DNA of 59,625 bases from Flavobacterium sp. (GTDB lineage: Bacteria; Bacteroidota; Bacteroidia; Flavobacteriales; Flavobacteriaceae). The stretch covers positions 1 to 59,625 of the forward strand of contig JADKBW010000017.1 of assembly GCA_016714905.1 (NCBI GenBank). The letters are read 5' to 3'. Positions within the stretch are counted from its first letter, which is position 1. Every line of letters starts with the position of its first letter. Made by a program: the position numbers and the translations under genes. Shown in pieces: positions 16,306-23,581 of this stretch. The notes under the pieces were generated by a model. The model saw only the letters and a program-made list of their open reading frames with translations. It did no database searches and was not told the origin of the DNA.

Positions 16306-17205
16306 ATGAAAAAACATTTTTTAATCTTGGCGATATTATTATTTGTATCCAAAATTTCGGCTCAAGGTTGCAGTGACGCAGGGATTTGCTCTATCAACAA
16401 AGGATTTACGGACGAAAAAGAACAGTTCAAAAACAGTCTGGAATATGCTTCCATCTATAGTTTAGGCGAAGCAGATGTGCAGTATTTGTCGCATTACATT
16501 TCGTATACCAAACGATTCAATGAGCGATTTGCTTTTACTAGTAAAGTAACTTTGTCAACTGCCAACGGTAGCTTTGGAACGCGAACCCAATTCGGAGATG
16601 CTTTCCTCATTGGGAATTATACTTTTAAAGAGTCAAAGTCAAAACAATGGAGCACGCTTCTTGGATTGAAATTCCCTTTTACCGCCTCCAATCTAAAAAT
16701 AAACGGTTATTCTTTGCCGCTGGATTATCAGTCGAGTTTGGGAACTGTCGATGCGTTTGTCGGTACTAATCTTCATTACAAGCAATGGGATTTTAATGCC
16801 GCATTGCAAATTCCCGTGGTCAATTTGAATAAGAACTCCTATTTTTCAGAGTATTCTGGGACTTCAGATTTTCCTTCAACCAATTTGTTTGAGCGCAAAC
16901 CCGATGCGTTGCTTCGCGCTACTTATTTGGTAACGGTTCCAAAGTCTAAGTTTTCCTTCAAGCCGAATGTCTTGTTTATTTATCATTTAGGAGAAGATTC
17001 CTATGAGAATATTTTCGGTCAACGAGAAAGCATTAAAGGATCTGATGGACTGACGGTCAACGGAAATTTGCTAAGTACTTATCGCATCAATCAACAAAAT
17101 CAAATCGAGCTTTCGATTGCATCGCCTTTTGTTGTGCGCGAAGTGAGACCTGATGGTTTGACAAGAAGTCTGGTACTCGGGTTACAGTACCACTATTCAT
17201 TTTAA
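16306..17205 (+). CDS. Predicted outer-membrane beta-barrel protein
   Basis: From ATG 16306 (MKKHFLILAILLFVSKISAQ, a signal peptide) the protein has 299 residues of alternating polar and aromatic strands, typical of a beta-barrel, and ends in a terminal aromatic strand, VLGLQYHYSF. I do not recognise a named family. A short Cys-bearing start (GCSDAGICSINKGF) follows the signal peptide. An upstream in-frame start at 16249 would overlap the DM13 gene and lacks a signal sequence, so it was not used. The spacing of five bases after the DM13 gene says operon. Role unknown; possibly an outer-membrane partner of the DM13/YHS proteins. Confidence 0.75.
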   Translation: MKKHFLILAILLFVSKISAQGCSDAGICSINKGFTDEKEQFKNSLEYASIYSLGEADVQYLSHYISYTKRFNERFAFTSKVTLSTANGSFGTRTQFGDAFLIGNYTFKESKSKQWSTLLGLKFPFTASNLKINGYSLPLDYQSSLGTVDAFVGTNLHYKQWDFNAALQIPVVNLNKNSYFSEYSGTSDFPSTNLFERKPDALLRATYLVTVPKSKFSFKPNVLFIYHLGEDSYENIFGQRESIKGSDGLTVNGNLLSTYRINQQNQIELSIASPFVVREVRPDGLTRSLVLGLQYHYSF

Positions 17206-17227
17206 AACATTAATAAATTTACTCATC

Positions 17228-17656
17228 ATGAAAAAACTAATCTTTTTACTAGTAGCATTAATAGCAAATTCTGTTTTTGCGCAAACTAATGTGGAAAACA
17301 AAATAGCGATTCAAGGCTATGATCCTGTGGCTTATTTTGAAAGTAACAAAGCCATTGAAGGAAAGAAAGAAATTACTTCTGAGTTCAACGGAGCAATCTA
17401 TTACTTTTCCTCCGAGAACAATAAAACACTTTTCTTGAAAAATCCGGAGCAGTATTTGCCGCAATTTGGAGGTTATTGTGCCTATGGAATGTCCGAAGGA
17501 TACAAAGCACCGATTCAGACTGAAGCGTTTACGGTTATTGATAATAAGTTATATCTAAACTATAATTTAGAAGTTAGAGAAATGTGGTTGAAAGATCAAA
17601 AAAACCGGATTGAGAAAGCCAGTAAAACTTGGGAAAAAATCAAAAAAGAAAAATAA
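17228..17656 (+). CDS. YHS domain protein, paralogue A
   Basis: Exported 142-residue protein: signal peptide to SVFAQ, then a YHS-type domain IAIQGYDPVAYFESNKAIEG, IYYFSSENNKTLFLKNPEQY, GGYCAYGMSEGY. YHS domains are found in metal-handling proteins, and one Cys (GGYCAYG) is well placed to bind metal. The start follows the barrel gene by 22 bases. Paralogue B is at 17778. A periplasmic metal-binding or redox role is inferred. Confidence 0.85.
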   Translation: MKKLIFLLVALIANSVFAQTNVENKIAIQGYDPVAYFESNKAIEGKKEITSEFNGAIYYFSSENNKTLFLKNPEQYLPQFGGYCAYGMSEGYKAPIQTEAFTVIDNKLYLNYNLEVREMWLKDQKNRIEKASKTWEKIKKEK

Positions 17657-17777
17657 TTCCAACATTATCTCTTCAAAAGTAAAGTAGCAGACAAAACACT
17701 TTTTCATCGCACTTTATCTTTGTCTCAAGAAATTAAAAATCAATTTAAATTTAAAAGACAAATTAAAATCTAAAGAA

Positions 17778-18239
17778 ATGAAAAAATCAATTTTAATCCT
17801 ATTCGTTGCCTTACTATCAGCAAAAACCTTTGCACAAAGTGCCGCAAAAAGAACGTCAGAATTCAACCTAGAAAAGAAAGTCGCCATTCAAGGTTATGAT
17901 CCCGTAGCGTATTTCAAACAAAAGAAAGCGGTAAAAGGAAAAACAACCATTGCGAGCTCTCACGAAGGTGTCATCTATTATTTTTCGTCTCAAGCCAACA
18001 AAGACGTTTTTGCCAAAAACCCGGCGAGTTACGAACCGCAATACGGTGGATGGTGCGCTTATGCCATGGGAGCAACTGGTGAAAAAGTAGAAATTGACCC
18101 TGAAACTTTCAAAATTGTGGATGGAAAACTAAATCTTTACTACAATGCGTATTTCAATAACACCTTAAAAAGTTGGAACAAAGACGAAGTGAACTTAAAG
18201 AAAAAAGCCGATGCGAATTGGAAGAAGTTTATTAATTAG
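17778..18239 (+). CDS. YHS domain protein, paralogue B
   Basis: Exported 153-residue paralogue of the preceding gene: signal peptide MKKSILILFVALLSAKTFAQ, then VAIQGYDPVAYFKQKKAVKG, VIYYFSSQANKDVFAKNPAS and GGWCAYAMGATGEKVEIDPE. It keeps the same single Cys. The C-terminus is Lys-rich (NLKKKADANWKKFIN). A 121-base spacer separates it from paralogue A, so it may have its own promoter, though I do not see a clear TAnnTTTG there. Confidence 0.85.
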   Translation: MKKSILILFVALLSAKTFAQSAAKRTSEFNLEKKVAIQGYDPVAYFKQKKAVKGKTTIASSHEGVIYYFSSQANKDVFAKNPASYEPQYGGWCAYAMGATGEKVEIDPETFKIVDGKLNLYYNAYFNNTLKSWNKDEVNLKKKADANWKKFIN

Positions 18240-18323
18240 TTGTCGGTTGTCAGCTTTCAAAAACAAGAACTGTGTCCTAATTTTCAAATTAACTCATTTT
18301 CAAATAAATAAAAAATCTATATC

Positions 18324-18713
18324 ATGAATAACAACATATTTACATGGATCATCAAACTAACCGCAGTCGTTATTTTGGTGCAAACACTCTACTTTAAGTT
18401 TACAGGAGCAGAAGAAAGCGTCTATATTTTTTCAACGCTAGGAGCGGAACCTTTTGGTCGAATTGGCTCGGGCATTATCGAATTAATCGCGTCTATTCTA
18501 ATTTTAGTTCCACGAACAACTTTACTTGGAGCGTTACTTGGTTTAGGAACCATGTCTGGCGCCATCCTATCTCATTTGATTTTTTTAGGAATTGAAGTAA
18601 AAAACGATGGCGGAACACTTTTTATTTTGGCAATAATTACGTTTATTTGTTGTGCAATTCTGGTGTTTCAGAACAGAGATAAAATGCAAAGTCTATTAAA
18701 GTTTCAATTGTAA
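18324..18713 (+). CDS. DoxX-like family membrane protein
   Basis: Four-helix inner-membrane protein of 129 residues: TWIIKLTAVVILVQTLYFKF, then an amphipathic loop FTGAEESVYIFSTLGAEPFG, then IGSGIIELIASILILVPRT, LLGALLGLGTMSGAILSHLI and FILAIITFICCAILVF. The pattern and length fit the DoxX/DoxD family, whose members are linked to quinol or thiol redox chemistry. It ends the DM13/YHS run and is four bases from the DinB gene start. Confidence 0.8.
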   Translation: MNNNIFTWIIKLTAVVILVQTLYFKFTGAEESVYIFSTLGAEPFGRIGSGIIELIASILILVPRTTLLGALLGLGTMSGAILSHLIFLGIEVKNDGGTLFILAIITFICCAILVFQNRDKMQSLLKFQL

Positions 18714-18717
18714 AAAT

Positions 18718-19206
18718 ATGTTGTTACCAGCTATTCATCATAGTTTACAGGAATTAAACGATTTACTCGCACAAATTTCCGATGCAGATTATGCGCAGCC
18801 CTGTCACGAACTGAGCAACGCAACCATTGGGGAACACACACGCCACATCATCGAGATGTTTCAGTGTTTGAATGCTCAATACGAATCCGGAATCGTCAAC
18901 TACGACCAACGCCAGCGCAATAAATTGATACAGACAAGTTCAGAATTTGCGATGTCTCAAATCAAGGAAATCCAAAGTACCATTGATCGAGAGAACAAAA
19001 AAATCGAATTGCAACAAATCATCGATGGTTCAGCAATCCGCATCGAAAGCAATTACCTCAGAGAATTGCTCTACAATCTAGAACATTGCATTCATCACCA
19101 AGCACTGATTAAAGTGGCGATTCTCATGAATGGCAAACTTCAAGTCGACGAAAATTTTGGCGTCGCGCGTTCCACCATCGAATACAGAAAACAATGTGCA
19201 CCGTAA
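18718..19206 (+). CDS. DinB family protein
   Basis: Small four-helix-bundle protein of 162 residues in the DinB/YfiT-like putative metalloenzyme superfamily. Three His positions typical of the metal site are visible: GEHTRHIIEMFQ in the first half and LEHCIHHQALIKVA near residue 120. Its own substrate is unknown. The end overlaps the following NRDE gene by 13 bases, so the pair is probably co-translated. Confidence 0.8.
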   Translation: MLLPAIHHSLQELNDLLAQISDADYAQPCHELSNATIGEHTRHIIEMFQCLNAQYESGIVNYDQRQRNKLIQTSSEFAMSQIKEIQSTIDRENKKIELQQIIDGSAIRIESNYLRELLYNLEHCIHHQALIKVAILMNGKLQVDENFGVARSTIEYRKQCAP

Positions 19207-19901
19207 GTTTTGTCCATTCCAGTGGCAAAATCATCATTACTTCCAATCGCGACGAGCAAGTAGCACGACCTGCGGTTGAACCAAGGAATTACCTCGTCAA
19301 TCAAAAGAATTTATTTTTCCCCAAAGACCCCAAAGCAGGCGGAACTTGGTATGTCGTCGATGAAAACGCCAATGTGCTGGTTTTGCTCAATGGCGCTGAT
19401 GAAAAACACGAATGGAATCCACCGTATCGCAGAAGCCGTGGCCTGATTGTCCTCGATATTTTCAGCTCGGAATCCGCCATAAATGCTTGGGAAAATATCG
19501 ATCTAGAAAGCGTAGAACCCTTTACAATCGTCCTTTTTCAAGATCAACAACTTTATCAATTGCGGTGGAATGGAACCGAAAAAAGCACCGTAAAATTAAA
19601 TACGAATGAAAATCACATTTGGTCGTCTTCAACACTTTATTCAAAAGAAATTCGCGACCAAAGAGCGCAGTGGTTCTCCACTTTTTTAGATACAACACCA
19701 GAAGTGACCTTCGAGGAAATGTTCCGTTTTCATCGCTACACCGAAGCCGACAATGCCCAACACGGATTAATCATCAATAGAAACGACCAACTCAAAACTT
19801 TAAGCATCACACAAAGTGTCATCGATCAAAACAAAATCACGGTCATGCACCATGATTTGATCGAAGAAAAAGAATTCTCAAATACGTTTATTCATGTGTA
19901 A
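19194..19901 (+). CDS. NRDE (TANGO2-like) family protein
   Basis: The 235-residue protein begins MCTVSFVHSSGKIIITSNRD: Cys2 followed by the NRDE motif (here SNRDE) is the hallmark of the NRDE/TANGO2 family, related to N-terminal-nucleophile hydrolases. Further family text: FPKDPKAGGTWYVVDENANV, and NPPYRRSRGLIVLDIF. The biochemical role in bacteria is unresolved; eukaryotic TANGO2 is tied to lipid and heme trafficking. The start is fixed by Cys2. It overlaps the DinB gene by 13 bases. Confidence 0.85.
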   Translation: MCTVSFVHSSGKIIITSNRDEQVARPAVEPRNYLVNQKNLFFPKDPKAGGTWYVVDENANVLVLLNGADEKHEWNPPYRRSRGLIVLDIFSSESAINAWENIDLESVEPFTIVLFQDQQLYQLRWNGTEKSTVKLNTNENHIWSSSTLYSKEIRDQRAQWFSTFLDTTPEVTFEEMFRFHRYTEADNAQHGLIINRNDQLKTLSITQSVIDQNKITVMHHDLIEEKEFSNTFIHV

Positions 19902-19904
19902 TTT

Positions 19905-20025
19905 GGGCGTGCCGGCGCAAGTACAACTGTACTTAAATCAACTTATTTCAGGCGCCGTCGTGCTGTCCGCTCTATCTTTTGCTTCATGGAATTCCGCAAA
20001 AGGATGCCACTGCCATCACTCACGC
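19905..20025. repeat. Dispersed palindromic repeat, copy 1
   Basis: Begins GGGCGTGCCGGCGC and ends CCATCACTCACGC, with internal arms GCTCTATCTTTTGCTTC and GGAATTCCGCAAAAGGATGC. It shares the core ATCTTTTnGTT ... AACAAAAAGGATnnCGCTGCnATCC with five other copies in the window (32514, 41416, 43744, 51006, 53639). Immediately after it comes a run of AC-rich words (20026-20085, as ACAACTTATAACATACAACC). No gene in this spacer. Confidence 0.75.
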
Positions 20026-20088
20026 AACTTACAAACCACAACTTACAACTTATAACATACAACCTATAACATACAACCCACAACCAAC

Positions 20089-21123
20089 TTGAAACTCTTC
20101 CTCCATAAACTACTCCACTGGGAATATTGGCCGATGCACGTGGTGTACATTCCAATCTATTTTCAATGGGCCTATCTTGGGTTAAAAGCGCGGACCATTT
20201 TCTTTTTCAATGCGTCCAATCCATCGATCAAAAATGGCGGCTTTATCATGGAGTCGAAAAAGGAAATCTATAACCTGATTCCAAAAAAGTACTATCCAAA
20301 AACAGAGTTGATCAAGGAAAACACTGCTTTTGAGTTAGTGTTAGACCGTTTCAAAGAGGAGCAATTCAACTATCCACTCATTGCCAAACCCGATATTGGC
20401 TTGCGTGGTTCTGCGGTGAAGAAAATACACAATAATGTTGAACTAAAAGCTTATCATGATAAAGTAAATTTTGATTATTTGTTACAAGATTTGATTCCGT
20501 ATCCCAACGAAATCGGGATTTTCTATGTGCGCTATCCACACGAAAAAAAAGGCAAAATCACTGGAATTGTCGGGAAAGAATTCCTAATCGTCACGGGCGA
20601 CGGAAAATCGACAATTGAAACTTTGATCAAGAAAGATCCGCGACATGAACTCCAACTCAAAGTGCTACAAAAGGAATACGGAGCCGATTTGCAAACCGTT
20701 TTAGATCTTGGCGAACAACGCAATTTAGTGCCGTATGGCAATCACATTCGCGGCGCCAAATTCCTGGATTTCAGCCATTGGATTTCACCGCAACTGACAG
20801 AAGTCATCAACGAAATGTGTCTTCAAATTCCAGAGTTTTATTTCGGACGATTGGATTTGATGTACCATTCTTTGGAAGAACTCGAGCAAGGTAAGAACTT
20901 CGCTGTCGTCGAATTGAACGGTGCGGCTAGCGAGCCCACGCACATCTACGACCCGAAACATTCTGTCTTTTTCGCATGGAAAGAACTAACGCGGCACATT
21001 CGTTATATGTTCGAAATTAGTGCCGCCAATCACCAAAAAGGATTTCCATATTTGACCAGAAAAGCAGGTATGAAAGAATACCGTATGCACCTTGAGCAAA
21101 GCAACAAAATTCTCAATTTCTAA
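20089..21123 (+). CDS. ATP-grasp domain enzyme (D-Ala-D-Ala-ligase-like)
   Basis: Cytoplasmic carboxylate-amine ligase of unknown substrate; 344 residues starting at TTG 20089 (MKLFLHKLLHWEYWPMHVVY). The hydrophobic N-terminal segment IPIYFQWAYLGLKARTIFFF may associate with the membrane. The ATP-grasp body is seen in PLIAKPDIGLRGSAVKKI (about 98-115, a nucleotide-binding loop), YLLQDLIPYPNEIGIFYVRY, KGKITGIVGKEFLIVTGDGK, and the metal-binding end FAVVELNGAASEPTHIYDP near residue 275. It resembles D-alanine-D-alanine ligases in fold but lacks an obvious Ddl signature. It is three bases from a LysE-type exporter gene, suggesting that the product or substrate is moved across the membrane. Confidence 0.75.
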   Translation: MKLFLHKLLHWEYWPMHVVYIPIYFQWAYLGLKARTIFFFNASNPSIKNGGFIMESKKEIYNLIPKKYYPKTELIKENTAFELVLDRFKEEQFNYPLIAKPDIGLRGSAVKKIHNNVELKAYHDKVNFDYLLQDLIPYPNEIGIFYVRYPHEKKGKITGIVGKEFLIVTGDGKSTIETLIKKDPRHELQLKVLQKEYGADLQTVLDLGEQRNLVPYGNHIRGAKFLDFSHWISPQLTEVINEMCLQIPEFYFGRLDLMYHSLEELEQGKNFAVVELNGAASEPTHIYDPKHSVFFAWKELTRHIRYMFEISAANHQKGFPYLTRKAGMKEYRMHLEQSNKILNF

Positions 21124-21126
21124 CTG

Positions 21127-21762
21127 ATGAAATATCTCAAAAATTTACTGGTCGGTTTTGTCGTGAGTTTTTTGGGATCGATTCCTCTGGGCTATTTAAA
21201 CGTGATTGGCTTCGATATCTACAATCAAAGCGGTTTGAATAGTGTGATTCCGTACTTGTTAGGCGTTATTTCGGTTGAGGTTTTTGTGATTTACTTCACC
21301 TTAATTTTTGCAGAGCAATTAATGAATAACAAGAAACTCCTGAAATACATTGAGGGATTTTCAGTGATTTTTATGTTTCTATTGGCGTATATATTCTACG
21401 CGAGTGCAACCAATACAGAGACGCAATCTACAGTTCTCAATGAATACCAAAATCGGACGCCTTATTTCGTTGGAATTTTCTTTAGTGCGCTCAATTTTGT
21501 TCAAGTCCCGTTTTGGGTGGGTTGGAATCTGTATTTGCTCAATGGCAACTGGATTAAGGTTGACGGGGCAAAGAAATATTTTTATGTTTTTGGAACCTTA
21601 ATTGGGACATTTTTCGGGATGTTAGCGCTGATTCTATCGTTACATTTCTTGACTTCTCAAACCGATTTCTTTGCGAAATACTTGATGCGCATCATCATTC
21701 CTTTGGTTTTTGTTGGATTGGGCGTTTACCAAGGCATTCAGTTTTGGAGGAAATATGCTTAG
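21127..21762 (+). CDS. LysE/RhtB-type transporter
   Basis: Six-helix inner-membrane protein of 211 residues. The N-terminal helix with LVGFVVSFLGSIPLGYLNVI carries the PLG signature typical of LysE/RhtB amino-acid exporters. Further helices are at about 40-60, 72-96, 114-135, 148-172 and 186-205. It follows the ATP-grasp gene by three bases and is surely co-transcribed. Function as an exporter of an amino acid or of the ATP-grasp product is inferred. Confidence 0.75.
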   Translation: MKYLKNLLVGFVVSFLGSIPLGYLNVIGFDIYNQSGLNSVIPYLLGVISVEVFVIYFTLIFAEQLMNNKKLLKYIEGFSVIFMFLLAYIFYASATNTETQSTVLNEYQNRTPYFVGIFFSALNFVQVPFWVGWNLYLLNGNWIKVDGAKKYFYVFGTLIGTFFGMLALILSLHFLTSQTDFFAKYLMRIIIPLVFVGLGVYQGIQFWRKYA

Positions 21763-21884
21763 GGTTGTGTTTTTACTATTAACCAACTTTTACGTTTGCG
21801 TTAATTTATTCGCTACTTTTAGATATTAATTCAAACATCGCTGTTTCTATTCTTACAGCAAGTTTTGATAATGAAGATTTGATT

Positions 21885-22834
21885 ATGAAAGAAAACTACG
21901 CTATTAGTATTATTTTGCTTTTTACTTCGATAAGTATTTTTGCACAGCCTACATTAAATCTCGCTAATTTGCCGACTACTTATTCAGCGTCTGTTATTCC
22001 GGCTTCACCCATGGAAACTGAAGCTTCGTTAGATTGGGTTGGACCGGCGGGTGGCAATCAGATTTGGGATTTTTCCTCATTCCAAATTCTACTATGCTGT
22101 GATGACAAAACAATTACTCTTGTTCCACTTTCCTCTACTCCTGCAGGAATGAATTTTCCGGACGCCAATTATTGTTATGAAATAGCTTATGAGGATCCGA
22201 TGTATGATTTCTGGGAATATCGCAAAGCAACGCCAGACGCTTTAGAAATTTTGGGCATGAACCATAATTTTGGCGTTTCTGTTTATACAACTTCTTTAAC
22301 GATGTATAACTTTCCATATGAATTCAATACGGAGATTCAAACAAATGACCCTGGGAGTAATGCTTTGATTACTTCTACTTATGATGCTTATGGAACACTA
22401 ATCACGCCATACAACACGGAAACCTTCACGGAAGTGATTCGTAAAAAGATCATTATTGCGGATGACCCAAAGACATATTATGTTTGGTATAATACCAATC
22501 CGTATTATATTTTAATGGAAGCAGATGTTTCGGCTGAAGACACTTTCTTTAGATATTATTTGACGTTCGCCTCAGGTTCAATGGGCATTGATGGAAACAT
22601 AAAGGAAGCCGCGTTATCCGTTTCTCCAAATCCGACCAAATCAATATTGTATTTAAAAATCGCAAATAATTTACTCGTCGATAAAATCATTATCACCGAT
22701 TTGAGCGGCAAAGTGATTGCTGAAAAACAGAAAACCTTGGCTCAATCGATGTTCAAAACTTGGCAAACGGAGTTTATATTGTAAGTGCATATTCCGGAAA
22801 AGAAAAATTTCAATCTAAGTTTTTGAAAGAGTAA
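21885..22834 (+). CDS. T9SS type A sorting-domain protein, frameshifted near the end
   Basis: Secreted protein of unknown function. ATG 21885 (MKENYAISIILLFTSISIFAQ) gives a signal peptide. The body of about 230 residues starts PTLNLANLPTTYSASVIPAS and contains a WDFSS motif. The sorting domain begins SVSPNPTKSILYLKIANNLL, then ITDLSGKVIAEKQ. The frame is lost at 22744, where CAATCG stands for an expected CAAATCG. With one A added the domain completes as LAQIDVQNLANGVYIVSAYS and a basic end QSKFLKE, stop at 22834. As written the frame ends at 22784 without the last motif. It converges on the LytTR regulator, four bases away. Confidence 0.8.
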
Positions 22835-22837
22835 ATA

Positions 22838-23581
22838 TTAACTCAAATTATTCAAAGCTGCCATCAAATTCGCTTTCTTTCGTTGAGAAACCGGCACTGT
22901 ACTCTTATCCGATAACACCACATAACCACCTTCTTTGTTGACAAAGCTGGTGAGATGATTCAAGTTGATGATGTGTGAATGATGAATGCGTTCAAAACCG
23001 CTACTGCACAACAAATCTTCAAAATCTTTCAGTGTTTTTGAAAACAACATTTTTTTTCCGTTGGTAAAATAGATACAAGTATAGTTACTTTCTGCGGAGC
23101 ATTTTAAAATAGAATCTAATTCAAAAACCGAAATGCCTTCTTGAGTTTGCAACGCAATTCTCTTTCTGCTTGTGGTTTCATTTTGATTCAGTAAAAACGT
23201 TTCCATTTTGGTCGATTCTTCCTGTTTGTTGCTTTTCAACGCTTTGTTGACAGCTTCCACTAATTCTTCGGAATCAATAGGTTTTAGTAGGTAATCCATT
23301 GCGCTAAACTTAATTGCTTTGATGGCATATTGACTGTACGCTGTAGTAAAAATCACCTTGAAATGACGCTCGTGATAAGCACTCAATACTTCAAAACCCA
23401 AACCATCAGAAAGTTGAATGTCTAAAAAGACCAGTTCGGGCTGCAGTGTTTTTATTTTTGAAATACCGTCCTTGACTGTTTTGGCCACGCCAACAATCTC
23501 GAGTTCTTTACAATGCATGTCAATTTCCGATTTTAGGGCAGAAATCGATTGATCTTCGTCTTCAATAATTAGTGTTTTCAT
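22838..23581 (-). CDS. LytTR-type response regulator
   Basis: DNA-binding response regulator of 247 residues. Receiver domain 1-120: acidic pocket IIEDED (residues 5-10), phosphoacceptor Asp54 in LVFLDIQLSDG, Lys of YLLKPIDSEEL near 102. LytTR domain about 140-245: FELDSILKCSAESNYTCIYF, FERIHHSHIINLNHLTSFVN, VPVSQRKKANLMAAL. Start ATG 23581 overlaps the kinase stop as ATGA, so the two are translationally coupled; an upstream TTG is less likely. Its targets are not visible. The LytS-type sensor next to it is the obvious partner. Confidence 0.92.
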   Translation of the reverse strand: MKTLIIEDEDQSISALKSEIDMHCKELEIVGVAKTVKDGISKIKTLQPELVFLDIQLSDGLGFEVLSAYHERHFKVIFTTAYSQYAIKAIKFSAMDYLLKPIDSEELVEAVNKALKSNKQEESTKMETFLLNQNETTSRKRIALQTQEGISVFELDSILKCSAESNYTCIYFTNGKKMLFSKTLKDFEDLLCSSGFERIHHSHIINLNHLTSFVNKEGGYVVLSDKSTVPVSQRKKANLMAALNNLS

